From contig NC_053392.1 of the NCBI RefSeq assembly GCF_905171765.1, positions 396,084,119 through 396,148,118 of the forward strand: a DNA stretch of 64,000 bases. Reading direction: 5' to 3'. The DNA comes from Bufo bufo (taxonomy: Eukaryota > Chordata > Amphibia > Anura > Bufonidae). Shown one piece after another: positions 33,453-44,033 of this stretch; the stretch's first letter is position 1, and the number at the start of each line of letters is the position of its first letter. The translations under genes were made by a program, and so were the position numbers. Below the pieces are notes generated by a model. The model did not search any database. It was not told the origin of the DNA and worked only from the letters and a program-made list of their open reading frames with translations.

Positions 33453-36400
33453 CTAATCTGCACAAGGGATGGACAGGTCCTGTGGGATCCATGCCTGGTT
33501 CATTTTTATGAACGTCAGCTTGTCCACATTGGCTGTAGACAGGCGGCTGCGTTTGTCTGTAATGACGCCCCCTGCCGTGCTGAATACACGTTCAGACAAA
33601 ACGCTGGCCGCCGGGCAGGCCAGCACCTCCAAGGCATAAAAGGCTAGCTCTGGCCACGTGGACAATTTGGAGACCCAGAAGTTGAATGGGGCCGAACCAT
33701 CAGTCAGTACGTGGAGGGGTGTGCACAGGTACTGTTCCACCATGTTAGTGAAATGTTGCCTCCTGCTAACACGTTCTGTATCAGGTGGTGGTGCAGTTAG
33801 CTGTGGAGTGTTGACAAAACTTTTCCACATCTCTGCCATGCTAACCCTGCCCTCAGAGGAGCTGGCCGTGACACAGCTGCGTTGGCGACCTCTTGCTCCT
33901 CCTCTGCCTTCGCCTTGGGCTTCCACTGGTTCCCCTGTGACATTTGGGAATGCTCTCAGTAGCGCGTCTACCAACGTGCGCTTGTACTCGCGCATCTTCC
34001 TATCACGCTCCAGTGTAGGAAGTAAGGTGGGCACATTGTCTTTGTACCGGGGATCCAGCAGGGTGGCAACCCAGTAGTCCGCACACGTTAAAATGTGGGC
34101 AACTCTGCTGTCGTTGCGCAGGCACTGCAGCATGTAGTCGCTCATGTGTGCCAGGCTGCCCAGAGGTAAAGACAAGCTGTCCTCTGTGGGAGGCGTATCG
34201 TCATTGTCCTGTGTTTCCCCCCAGCCACGCACCAGTGATGGGCCCGAGCTGCTTTGGGTGCCACCCCGCTGTGAACATGCTTCATCCTCATCCTCCTCCA
34301 CCTCCTCCTCATCCTCGTCCTCCTCGTCCTCCAGTAGTGGGCCCTGTCTGGCCACATTTGTACCTGGCCTCTGGTGTTGCAAAAAAACTCCCTCTGAGTC
34401 ACTTCGAAGAGACTGGCCTGAAAGTGCTAAAAATGACCCCTCTTCCTCCTCTTCCTCCTGGGCCACCTCCTCTTCCATCATCGCCCTAAGTGTTTTCTCA
34501 AGGAGACATAGAAGTGGTATTGTAACGCTGATAACGGCGTCATCGCCACTGGCCATGTTGGTGGAGTACTCGAAACAGCGCAACAGGGCACACAGGTCTC
34601 GCATGGAGGCCCAGTCATTGGTGGTGAAGTGTGTCTGATCCACAGTGCGACTGACCCGTGCGTGCTGCAGCTGAAACTCCACTATGGCCTGCTGCTGCTC
34701 GCACAGTCTGTCCAGCATATGCAAGGTGGAGTTCCACCTGGTGGGTACGTCGCATATGAGGCGGTGAGCGGGAAGGCCGAAGTTACGCTGCAGCGCAGAC
34801 AGGCGAGCAGCGGCAGGGTGTGAACGCCGGAAGCGCAAACAGACGGCCCGCACTTTATGCAGCAGCTCTGACATGTCGGGGTAGTTGCGAATGAACTTCT
34901 GCACCACCAAATTGAGCACATGCGCCAGGCAAGGGATGTGCATCAAACCGGCTAGTCCCAGAGCTGCAACGAGATTTCGCCCATTATCGCACACCACCAG
35001 GCCGGGCTTGAGGCTCACCGGCAGCAACCACTCGTCGTTCTGTTGTTCTATACCCCGCCACAACTCCTGTGCGGTGTGGGGCCTGTCCCCCAAACATATG
35101 AGTTTCAGAATGGCCTGCTGACGTTTACCCCGGGCTGTGCTGAAGTTGGTGGTGAAGGTGTGTGGCTGACTGGATGAGCAGGTGGAAGAAGAGGAGGAGG
35201 AAGCTGAGTAGGAGGAGGAGGAGACAGGAGGCAAAGAATGTTGCCCTGCGATCCTTGGCGGCGGAAGGACGTGCGCCAAACAGCTCTCCGCCTGGGGCCC
35301 AGCCGCCACTACATTTACCCAGTGTGCAGTTAGGGAGATATAGCGTCCCTGGCCGTGCTTACTGGTCCACGTATCTGTGGTTAGGTGGACCCTGCCACAG
35401 ATGGCGTTGCGCAGTGCACACTTGATTTTATCGGACACTTGTTTGTGCAGGGAAGGCACGGCTCTCTTGGAGAAGTAGTGGCGGCTGGGAACAACATACT
35501 GTGGGACAGCAAGTGACATGAGCTGTTTGAAGCTGTGTGTGTCCACCAGCCTAAATGACAGCATTTCATAGGCCAGTAGTTTAGAAATGCTGGCATTCAG
35601 GGCCAGGGATCGAGGGTGGCTAGGTGGGAATTTACGCTTTCTCTCAAATGTTTGTGAGATGGAGAGCTGAACGCTGCCGTGTGACATGGTTGAGATGCTT
35701 GGTGACGCAGGTGGTGGTGTTGGTGGTACATCCCATGTTTGCTGGGTGGCAGGTGCCAACGTTCCTCCAGAGGCAGAGGAAGAGGCCGAGGCGGCGGCAG
35801 CAGCAGCAGAAGAGGCCGAGGCGGCGGCAGCAGCAGAAGAGGCCGAGGCGGCAGCAGCAGAAGAGGTAGCAGGGGGATCCTGAGTGACTTCCTTGTTTTT
35901 AAGGTGTTTACTCCACTGCAGTTCATGCTTTGCATGCAGGTGCCTGGTCATGCAGGTTGTGCTAAGGTTTAGAACGTTAATGCCTCGCTTCAGGCTCTGA
36001 TGGCACAGCGTGCAAACCACTCGGGTCTTGTCGTCAGCACATTGTTTGAAGAAGTGCCGTGCCAGGGAACTCCTTGAAGCTGCCTTTGGGGCGCTCGGTC
36101 CCAGATGGCGGCGGTCAGTAGCAGGCGGAGTCTCTTGGCGGCGGGTGTTCTGATTTTGCCCACTGCTCCCTCTTTTGCTATGCTGTTGGCTCGGTCTCAC
36201 CACTGCCTCTTCCTCCGAACTGTGAAAGTCAGTGGCACGACCTTCATTCCATGTGGGGTCTAGGACCTCATCGTCCCCTGCATCGTCTTCCACCCAGTCT
36301 TGATCCCTGACCTCCTGTTCAGTCTGCACACTGCAGAAAGACGCAGCAGTTGGCACCTGTGTTTCGTCATCATCAGAGACGTGCTGAGGTGGTATTCCCA

Positions 36401-36914
36401 TGTCCTCATCATCAGGAAAAATAAGTGGTTGTGCGTTAGTGCATTCTATCTCTTTCACCCCTGGGGAAGGGCTAGGTGGATGCCCTTGGGAAACCCTGGC
36501 AGCAGAGTCTTCAAACAGCATAAGAGACTGCTGCATAACTTGAGGCTCAGACAGTTTCCCTGATATGCATGGGGGTGATGTGACAGACCGATGGGCTTGG
36601 TTTTCATGCGCCATCTGTGCGCTTTCTGCAGAAGACTGGGTGGGAGATAATGTGAACGTGCTGGATCCACTGTCGGCCACCCAATTGACTAATGCCTGTA
36701 CCTGCTCAGGCCTTACCATCCTTAGAACGGCATTGGGCCCCACGAAATATCGCTGTAAATTCTGCTGGCTACTGGGACTTGAGGTAGTTGGTTCACTAGG
36801 ACGTGTGGCTGTGGCAGAACGGCCACGTCCTCTCCCAGCACCAGAGGATCCACTAACACCACCACGACCATGTCCACGTCCGCGTACGCGTCCCTTATTA
36901 GATGTTTTCCTCAT
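33453..36914 (-). CDS. hAT transposase, BED zinc finger, full length
   Basis: One uninterrupted 1,153-codon frame. Residues 1-45 are Arg/Gly/Ser-rich. A BED-type zinc finger spans about 275-335 (C301, C304, H325, H330). A low-complexity Ala/Ser tract covers 351-384. The RNase H-like core shows the hAT triad: D514 in LTTDTWTS, D643 in VVCDNGRN, and E1108 in SVLSERVFSTAGG. It also has the C662/H665 pair of PCLAHVLNLV and the CDVPTRWNST motif with W727. Acidic runs fall at 812-825 and 862-878. The C-terminal dimerisation region lies at about 1075-1145. It would cut and rejoin DNA at the element's ends to give 8-bp duplications. It is longer than most hAT transposases because of low-complexity segments. 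It is intact by eye; expression is unknown. Confidence 0.93.
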   Translation of the reverse strand: MRKTSNKGRVRGRGHGRGGVSGSSGAGRGRGRSATATRPSEPTTSSPSSQQNLQRYFVGPNAVLRMVRPEQVQALVNWVADSGSSTFTLSPTQSSAESAQMAHENQAHRSVTSPPCISGKLSEPQVMQQSLMLFEDSAARVSQGHPPSPSPGVKEIECTNAQPLIFPDDEDMGIPPQHVSDDDETQVPTAASFCSVQTEQEVRDQDWVEDDAGDDEVLDPTWNEGRATDFHSSEEEAVVRPSQQHSKRGSSGQNQNTRRQETPPATDRRHLGPSAPKAASRSSLARHFFKQCADDKTRVVCTLCHQSLKRGINVLNLSTTCMTRHLHAKHELQWSKHLKNKEVTQDPPATSSAAAASASSAAAAASASSAAAAAASASSSASGGTLAPATQQTWDVPPTPPPASPSISTMSHGSVQLSISQTFERKRKFPPSHPRSLALNASISKLLAYEMLSFRLVDTHSFKQLMSLAVPQYVVPSRHYFSKRAVPSLHKQVSDKIKCALRNAICGRVHLTTDTWTSKHGQGRYISLTAHWVNVVAAGPQAESCLAHVLPPPRIAGQHSLPPVSSSSYSASSSSSSTCSSSQPHTFTTNFSTARGKRQQAILKLICLGDRPHTAQELWRGIEQQNDEWLLPVSLKPGLVVCDNGRNLVAALGLAGLMHIPCLAHVLNLVVQKFIRNYPDMSELLHKVRAVCLRFRRSHPAAARLSALQRNFGLPAHRLICDVPTRWNSTLHMLDRLCEQQQAIVEFQLQHARVSRTVDQTHFTTNDWASMRDLCALLRCFEYSTNMASGDDAVISVTIPLLCLLEKTLRAMMEEEVAQEEEEEEGSFLALSGQSLRSDSEGVFLQHQRPGTNVARQGPLLEDEEDEDEEEVEEDEDEACSQRGGTQSSSGPSLVRGWGETQDNDDTPPTEDSLSLPLGSLAHMSDYMLQCLRNDSRVAHILTCADYWVATLLDPRYKDNVPTLLPTLERDRKMREYKRTLVDALLRAFPNVTGEPVEAQGEGRGGARGRQRSCVTASSSEGRVSMAEMWKSFVNTPQLTAPPPDTERVSRRQHFTNMVEQYLCTPLHVLTDGSAPFNFWVSKLSTWPELAFYALEVLACPAASVLSERVFSTAGGVITDKRSRLSTANVDKLTFIKMNQAWIPQDLSIPCAD

Positions 36915-36928
36915 TGTTCCCGTTCACC

Positions 36929-38235
36929 ACAATTTTGAGAATGGCAAATTTGGGAATAGTTTTTCAACCCAGAACAAAAAGTGTGCTTTTACGTACGGTC
37001 ACTACAAATAACTTGACCAGCTAAAACAGTACAGATTTGGTTGAATAGAAATGTCAGGCCTGTTTTTTTTTGCGCTGTGTGACAGGTATAGGTTTAATCA
37101 CAGAATTAGACTTCTATCTGCACAGTAGCGTGTGTCTTAGGTTTTTATGAATGACACTATCAGCACCTTCAATGTAAGATATCCTTTTTGGGATAGATTT
37201 CAAGTAGGCCTCATATAGCAGAAACTAGTTATTTTGAGAATGGCAAATTTGGGAATAGTTTTTCAACCCTTAACAAAAAGTGTGCTATGGTCACTACAAA
37301 TAACTTGACCAGCTAAAAAAGTACAGATTTGGTTGAATAGAAATGTCAGGCCTGTTTTTTTTTTGCGCTGTGTGACAGGTATAGGTTTAATCACAGAATC
37401 AGACTTCTATCTGCACGGTAGCGTGTGTCTTAGGTTTTTATAAATGACACTATCAGCACCTTCAATGTAAGATATCCTTTTTGGGATAGATTTCAAGTAG
37501 GCCTCATATAGCAGAAACTAGTTATTTTGAGAATGGCAAATTTGGGAATAGTTTTTCAACCCAGAACAAAAAGTGTGCTTTTACGGTCACTACAAATAAC
37601 TTGACCAGCTAAAACAGTACAGATTTGGTTGAATAGAAATGTCAGGCCTGTTTTTTTTTGCGCTGTGTGACAGGTATAGGTTTAATCACAGAATTAGACT
37701 TCTATCTGCACAGTAGCGTGTGTCTTAGGTTTTTATGAATGACACTATCAGCACCTTCAATGTAAGATATCCTTTTTGGGATAGATTTCAAGTAGGCCTC
37801 ATATAGCAGAAACTAGTTATTTTGAGAATGGCAAATTTGGGAATAGTTTTTCAACCCTTAACAAAAAGTGTGCTATGGTCACTACAAATAACTTGACCAG
37901 CTAAAAAAGTACAGATTTGGTTGAATAGAAATGTCAGGCCTGTTTTTTTTTTGCGCTGTGTGACAGGTATAGGTTTAATCACAGAATCAGACTTCTATCT
38001 GCACGGTAGCGTGTGTCTTAGGTTTTTATAAATGACACTATCAGCACCTTCAATGTAAGATATCCTTTTTGGGATAGATTTCAAGTAGGCCTCATATAGC
38101 AGAAACTAGTTATTTTGAGAATGGCAAATTTGGGAATAGTTTTTCAACCCAGAACAAAAAGTGTGCTTTTACGGTCACTACAAATAACTTGACCAGCTAA
38201 AACAGTACAGATTTGGTTGAATAGAAATGTCAGGT
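36929..38235 (+). repeat. ~294-bp tandem array upstream of hAT transposase
   Basis: The phrase GAGAATGGCAAATTTGGGAA starts units at 36937, 37236, 37529, 37824 and 38117, spaced 293-299 bases. Units alternate between two types: CCCAGAACAAAAAGTGTGC, with more text before GGTCACTAC, and CCCTTAACAAAAAGTGTGC. The true period is therefore about 588. Placed just 5' of the transposase start, it may contain promoter sequence. Confidence 0.92.
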
Positions 38236-38249
38236 CTATTTTTTAGGCG

Positions 38250-38490
38250 CTGGGTGACAGGCTCAACTTGCCCCTGATGTAGTATATGGCCAAAAAATAA
38301 CCACACTATTGATGGTTAAATGCACTTGGGTGACACAGGCTCAGCCTGCAGCTGATGTAGTATATGGCCAAAAAATAACCAGACTGTTGATGGTTAAATG
38401 CACTTCGGTGACACAGGCTCAGCCTGCAGCTGATGTAGGATATAGCACAAAATAACCACACTATTGATGGTTAAATACACTTGGTGATAG
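38250..38490 (+). repeat. 78-bp tandem repeats near the hAT right end
   Basis: Three units carry TGACACAGGCTCAGCCTGCA-like text (at about 38255, 38331 and 38409), each followed by GATGTAGTATATGGC and AACCACACTATTGATGG variants. They are non-coding and subterminal to the hAT element. Confidence 0.88.
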
Positions 38491-39008
38491 CTTGTGCTGG
38501 CGCACCACAAGTCACAAAATGGCCGCCGATCACCCCAGAAAAAAGTGATCTAAAAACGCTCTGGGCAGCCTCAAAAAAGTGAGCAAGTCGATATTAGCAC
38601 TTCAGTGATCCACAGCTGCAGATCGATCACAGAATGAAGTCTTTTGGAGGAGTTAATCTGCCTAATGTCGCCCTAACGGCGCAGCTGCAACCTCTCCCTA
38701 TGCTTGAATCAGCAGAGTGACGTGCAGCGCTACGTGACCCAAGCTTATATAGAGGCTGGGTCACATGCTGCACTGGCCAATCACAGCCATGCCAATAGTA
38801 GGCAAGGCTGTGATGGCCTCTTGGGGCAAGTAGTATGACGCTTGTTGATTGGCTGCTTTGCAGCCTTTCAAAAAGCGCCAAGAAAGCGCCGAACACCGAA
38901 CCCGGACTTTTACGAAAATGTTCGGGTTCGGGTCCGTGTCACGGACACCCCAAAATTCGGTACGAACCCGAACTATACAGTTCGGGTTCGCTCATCCCTA
39001 ATCGAGAC

Positions 39009-39475
39009 TCATCAGACCAGGCAACATTTTTCCAGTCTTCAACAGTCCAATTTTGGTGAGCTCGTGCAAATTGTAGCCTCTTTTTCCTATTTGTAGTGGA
39101 GATGAGTGGTACCCGGTGGGGTCTTCTGCTGTTGTAGCCCATCCGCCTCAAGGTTGTGCGTGTTGTGGCTTCACAAATGCTTTGCTGCATACCTCGGTTG
39201 TAACGAGTGGTTATTTCAGTCAACGTTGCTCTTCTATCAGCTTGAATCAGTCGGCCCATTCTCCTCTGACCTCTAGCATCCACAAAGCATTTTCGCCCAC
39301 AGGACTGCCGCATACTGGATGTTTTTCCCTTTTCACACCATTCTTTGTAAACCCTAGAAATGGTTGTGCGTGAAAATCCCAGTAACTGAGCAGATTGTGA
39401 AATACTCAGACAGGCCCGTCTGGCACCAACAACCATGCCACGCTCAAAATTGCTTAAATCACCTTTCTTTACCAT
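39009..39475 (-). pseudogene. Tc1-like transposase, N-terminal half
   Basis: Starting at the Met of MVKKGDLSNFERGMVVGARR, the frame has the paired helix-turn-helix DNA-binding domain (SISQSAQLLGFSRTTISRVY, then TLTEITTRYN with ATTRTTLRRMGY). It reaches the catalytic core at VEDWKNVAWSDESR, with the first Asp. Translation then runs directly into hAT sequence. An upstream Met at 39550 exists, but the conserved family start is the one used here. The other half lies 8 kb away. Confidence 0.85.
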
Positions 39476-39622
39476 TCTGACATTCAGTTTGGAGTTCAGG
39501 AGATTGTCTTGACCAGGACCACCCCCTAAATGCATTGAAGCAACTGCCATGTGATTGGTTGACTAGTTAATCGCATTAATGAGAAATAGAACAGGTGTTC
39601 CTAATAATTCTTTAGGTGAGTG

Positions 39623-40025
39623 TATACCTGCTTCCACAAAATACTTATTAAGGGGTTCGATAGACCTGTTTACACCAAATATTGATTGAGGCCTGCGATA
39701 TACCTGCTTCCACAAAATACTGATTAAGGGGTTTAATATACCTGCTTCCACAGAATCCTGATTGAGGCCTGCGATATACCTGCTTCCACAAAATACTGAT
39801 TAAGGGGTTCGATATATCTTTTTTCACCAAATATTGATTGAGGCCTGCGATATACCTGCTTCCACAAATACTGATTAAGGGATTTGATATACCTGTTTCC
39901 ACCAAATATTGATTGAGGCCTGCGATATACCTGCTTCCATAAAATACAGATTAAGGTGTTCGTTATACCTGTTTCCACCAAATATTGATTGAGGCCTGCG
40001 AGATACCTGTTTCCACAAATACTGT
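39623..40025 (+). repeat. 38-bp minisatellite, right block
   Basis: This continues the array that begins at 28918, with the same two 38-bp forms. It was separated from the left block by the Tc1/hAT insertion. Some units are shortened, for example ACAAATACTG lacking two bases. Confidence 0.92.
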
Positions 40026-40565
40026 TTCTCTCTAGGGACTTAGGCACAGGGTCATTTTGAAAATGACAGGCAGAGGAAGAGGCAGGCCGTTCCGCAGGGG
40101 TGGTAGGGGTCGGGCAGATGCACCAGGCCGGAGCCTAAGTGGGAAATTGGAGAAGGCGTGTGCGATTACGTCAAAGGGCGCACCAGAGTTTCCGCTTCTG
40201 CACCCTAGGGATGTGAAGGAACACTTTATATGTCTTTATTTAGTATAATTTTTCTAAATATAGTAAACAGCTACATAGATACTTCATAAATAGCGATTCC
40301 CACAAAGCCCCAACCGCTAATATGATTAACTATTGTAGGAAGGAACAAGGGTCCGTCATTGATGGAAGGTATGTTTTCACTGAGATTCCTGGCCTCGGTG
40401 AGGTAAGAGCCGGTAATTTTAAGTGTCAGCGGCAGTTAGTGCTGACTGACACTATTTGTTATTTAGTATGGCTGTAGTTCGGATCCGGGCCGGCTCTTAC
40501 TGGGAACAACCAAAGTGCAGGGTGGGTGGCTGAACCCCATGTTCCAGGCCGGGTTTTGGTTTGGG

Positions 40566-40574
40566 ATATAAAAA
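40566..40574 (+). promoter_or_regulatory. LTR TATA box
   Basis: ATATAAAAA lies in the middle of the solo LTR, preceding AACCCAGC. The position fits the U3/R boundary of a Gypsy LTR. Activity is unknown, and a MITE now lies about 50 bases downstream. Confidence 0.5.
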
Positions 40575-40622
40575 CCCAGCCAGCAGTCTCAGCTGTGTGG
40601 ATTATCCTCCATTTCACAGTGA

Positions 40623-41602
40623 GGCCTCTTTCACACGAGCGTGTCCAGATAAGGTCCGGATGCGTTGCGGCAAACCCGCGCGATTAGGTACCCAATTGCA
40701 GTCAGTTTTGACTGCGATTGCGTTCCGTTGTTCAGTTTTTATCGCGCGGGTGCAATGTGTTTTGCACGCGCGTAATAAAAAACTGAATGTGGTACCCAGA
40801 CCCGAACTTCTTCACAGAAGTTCAGGTTTGGGTTCAAGGTTGTGTAGATTGTATTATTTTCCCTTATAACATGGTTATAAGGGAAAATATTTGCATTCTG
40901 AATACAGAATGCATAGTACAATAGGGCTGGAGGGGTTAAAAAAAATTAAAATAAAATTTAACTCACCTTAATCCACTTGTTTGCGCAGCCGGCATCTCTT
41001 CTGTCTTCTTCTTTGAGGAATAGGACCTTTGATGACGTCACTGCGCTCATCACATGGTCCATCACATGATCTTTTACCATGGTGATGGATCATGTGACGG
41101 ACCATGTGATGAGTGTAGTGACGTCATCAAAGGTCCTATTCCTCACAGAAGAAGACAGAAGAGATGCTGGCTGCGCGAACAAGGAGCAAAAATTTTTTAA
41201 TTTTTTTTTTAACTCCTCCAGCCCTCTGGTACTATGCATTCTGTATTCAGAATGCTATTATTTTCCCTTATACCCATGTTATAAGGGAAAATAATAAAGA
41301 TCGGGTCCCCATACCGATCGTCTCCTAGCAACCGTGTGTGAAAATCGCACCGCATCCGCACTTGCTTGCGGATGCTTACGATTTTCACGCAGCCCCATTC
41401 ACTTCTATGGGGTCTGCGTTGCGTGAAAAACGCACAATATAGAACATGCTGCGATTTTCACGTGACGCAAAAGTGATGCGTGAAAATCACCGCTCATGTG
41501 CACAGCCCCATAGAAATGAATAGGTTCGGATTCAGTGCGGGTGCAATGCGTTCACCTCACACATTGCACCCGCGTGGAAATCTCGCCCGTGTGAAAGAGG
41601 CC
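40623..41602. mobile_element. 980-bp MITE in a solo LTR, TGA duplication
   Basis: The ends GGCCTCTTTCACACGAGCG and GCCCGTGTGAAAGAGGCC are inverted repeats between TGA at 40620-40622 and 41603-41605. Long internal complementary arms resemble those of 27363-28240 (TTTTCCCTTATAACATGG, GTGATGGATCATGTGA). It is non-coding. Confidence 0.85.
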
Positions 41603-41897
41603 TGAAGCTGTGGTTTTGGGATCTGCATGAGGTGTGCCGTGCTAAAGGGCTGAGAGCCTCATTGCTGGAAAACAGGCCCCCTAAAGCCTGCTGTGGATGG
41701 CTGATGAAAAACTGCTAACCAGGTGAACGTTTGTGTTCTGTGGACTTTCCATGGTGTGAACATACACCAATACTGCGAACTGTTATTTTGCTTTGCTTTC
41801 TGTGTAAATAAACACTGAACTATTTAAGTAAAAGACTTTGTGATTGCCTCCATACTGCGTCCGCTAAGCTGACTACCAGAGCAAATCCCCACACTAT

Positions 41898-42767
41898 ATA
41901 CGTCACATTAACCTTTCATAGGCACCTACAAAGTAAATTATGTTCACTTTATTCTATTATTGTATAAACAGAGCTTATGTTACCATTAATCTATTTATCG
42001 TAATGAGGACAAAGTGTTGTCATGCTTCCAAAACTTCTGCCCTAGTTCCCTAACTTGCTACAACATGTAACATCCTTCAGTAGGCACACTTTATGCAATT
42101 GCCATAAACAAAACTGAGAGATGGCATTCATATAATTATCCTTCAGGTCTCTGCTTCACCTTGCAATTATAAGCGTGGCATCAACAATTCATTACTTGGA
42201 ATATGTTACTTAGCAACTAGCATTTATGCCTTTGTCACTGTCTTACTTTTGTTAAGAAAGCTGGCGGCACACCTTTCATTTATTTTACCCGTGAGCTATT
42301 GCAGGAGGCGTACTCCCTGCTGGGGCTTTTTATGTGCATTCTGAAGACACTGCACATACATATTGAAATCAGTGAAACATGGAGAACTGTGTCAAAGCCA
42401 ACCCACCAACTCTATGTGACAAGATAAAAGCAAAAGAGATTGTTGTTGTTTTTACCCTCTTGCTTCAGTATGCTACCAGAAACATACTGCACATAAAAGT
42501 GAAGTAGGGAATACAAGCAATCATTTCAGAGCCCTTACACAGATGAATTTGGCCCTGGCATTTTTAGACTTTTAGGCCATTTAAACCTTTTAGGCCACCT
42601 GCAGCTTTCCAGCATTTTTTATGGCAGTATTTCCTGCATTTCTTGCAAACTGTGACCCATATTTATTAATTGTAAAGATGGCTGGATGATAAATCTGGTG
42701 AAGGGATAGACACTTGTCACTGACTTTATACCAACTATTGGTTGGTTTACTTTGAGGCATATGTTTA
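41898..42767. other. No recognised feature
   Basis: AT-rich unique-looking sequence with no supported gene or repeat. Confidence 0.5.
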
Positions 42768-42775
42768 TGTGGTTC

Positions 42776-43999
42776 CAGGGGCGTACATAGAAATCACTGG
42801 GCCCCATAGCAAGCATCTGAATTGGGCACCCTAACCCCGCCCACTACCCACCCCTGGCCCATCCCACCTCCTGTCCTGGCTCCTCCCATGCCACACCCCC
42901 ATTAAAGAATCCCTAATGCCCCCCAAAATGCCCGGGGGGGAAGGAGTAGGAGAGCACCCTGTCCACTATGAGCTCCCCAAACCCTTAATGCCCCCCAAAA
43001 TGCTCAGGACAGTGTGCTTTCCTTCTACTCCTCTCCCCCTGGGCATTTTGGGGTAATGGGGGCATAAGGGGGGCTCATAGAGGATTCAGGGGGGGGTCAT
43101 ACAGGACAGAGTAGGAGGAAAGCAGACTGTCCTCTATGAGCCCCCCAAACCCTTAATGCCCCCCAAAATGCTCAGGACAGTGTGCTTTCCTTCTACTCCT
43201 TTCCCCCCTGACATTTTGGGGGGCATTAGGGGTTGAGGGGCTCATAGAGGACTCGGGGGGGGGGGGGGGGCTCATAGAGGACAGTGTGCTTTCCTCCTAC
43301 TCCTCCCCCCCTGGACATTTTGGGGTAATGGGGGCATTAGGGGGGCTCATAGAGGATTCGGGGGGGCGGCTCATACAGGACAGAGTAGGAGGAAAGCAGA
43401 CTGTCCTCTATGGGCCCCCCCTCCCTAGGAGTTCTCTTGCTGCCTGGGCTGGCAATGCTGCAGCCTGCATTAACCTATGTATCTATCCCTGGGGACCCTT
43501 CCCAATATAACAAACCACCGGCACCAACCGTGTCCGATCAGGAGCGGGCAAGCAGTCCTTCAGTCTGGGGCTGGGAAGGGATCGATGCAGGGTGCAAGGT
43601 GCAGGCTGCCTACTTCACTCGAGTCGTGGCTCAGCTCAGGTCAGACAGACTCAGAGAATGAATGTGTAATGACACTGGCCAATCAGCAGCTGCCTCTTTG
43701 TGCTGCTGACTTGCGCTGATTGTCTGTGAAAACTAGAACACACCTGCAGGCTGGCCGGGCGGGAGAATCAAGTTCAAGCAGTGAGGCACCATGAGCAGGT
43801 TAATACAAAGGGAGGGGGAGGGCGCTGGGGCACCAATGAAAGGCAAGTGCCGCGGGCCCGCGCTGTGCCTTTCGCCGCCCACAGTGTGTGTTGGCTAAAA
43901 TAAATGGAGGGGGCGGGGCCTTCCGTGCGCTCCAGGCCCCCCTGCGCTGCGGGCCCCATAGCAATGGCGCGGTCTGCCTATATTGGCGGTACGCCACTG
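42776..43999. mobile_element. 1.2-kb non-autonomous hAT element
   Basis: It begins CAGGGGCGTACATAG and ends GGCGGTACGCCACTG, with a perfect 8-bp duplication TGTGGTTC at 42768-42775 and 44000-44007. The left half is filled by a tandem array of G/C-rich units containing CCCCCCAAAATG and its inverse CATTTTGGGG. The right part holds ordinary GC-rich sequence. There is no transposase frame. A related left end recurs at 46727. Confidence 0.88.
42910..43420 (+). repeat. Tandem array with inverted sub-blocks
   Basis: Blocks with CTTAATGCCCCCCAAAATGC, GGACAGTGTGCTTTCC and GGGGGCTCATAGAGGA recur three to four times at about 150-180 bases. Each block pairs with itself through CCAAAATG/CATTTTGG. A G-run at about 43256-43269 is included. 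Confidence 0.78.
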
Positions 44000-44033
44000 T
44001 GTGGTTCACTATTGGTGCAAAATGGTGCATTTT

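Larger units (their letters stand above)
31018..39000 (-). mobile_element. Complete hAT element, potentially autonomous
   Basis: The 7,983-bp element is flanked by a perfect 8-bp duplication ATCGAGAC (31010-31017 and 39001-39008). Its termini TAGAGTTGAGCGAAC and GTTCGCTCATCCCTA are inverted repeats. Subterminal blocks are rich in GTTCGGGTTCGG-type motifs on both sides. It encodes one long transposase on the minus strand. Downstream of the gene is a 141-bp tandem array; upstream is an array of about 294 bp followed by three 78-bp repeats. hAT elements are usually 2.5-5 kb, so the arrays make this copy unusually large. Confidence 0.92.
30583..39622 (-). mobile_element. Tc1-like element split by a hAT insertion
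   Basis: Termini CACTCACCTAAAGAATTATT and AATAATTCTTTAGGTGAGTG are inverted repeats, flanked by the TA duplication of Tc1/mariner (30581-30582 and 39623-39624). Without the hAT insertion and its TSD the element is about 1.05 kb. The transposase is read on the minus strand and is broken in three ways: the hAT insertion after the first catalytic Asp, an internal deletion, and a stop. It was itself inserted in the 38-bp minisatellite. Confidence 0.9.
40334..41893 (+). mobile_element. Solo LTR of a Gypsy-type element, holding a MITE
   Basis: The unit begins TGTAGGAAGGAACAAGG and ends CCCCACA, with CTAT duplicated at 40330-40333 and 41894-41897. Removing the MITE at 40623-41602 and one TGA leaves 577 bp, the same length as the opposite-strand copy at 10339-10916. 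A TATA box (ATATAAAAA, 40566-40574) and an AATAAA (41807-41812) sit as expected for a functional LTR. There is no internal coding region. Confidence 0.85.

Noticed and set aside
34144..34638. Serine-rich plus-strand frame as a separate gene
   Set aside because: It is the antisense shadow of the acidic segments of the hAT transposase.
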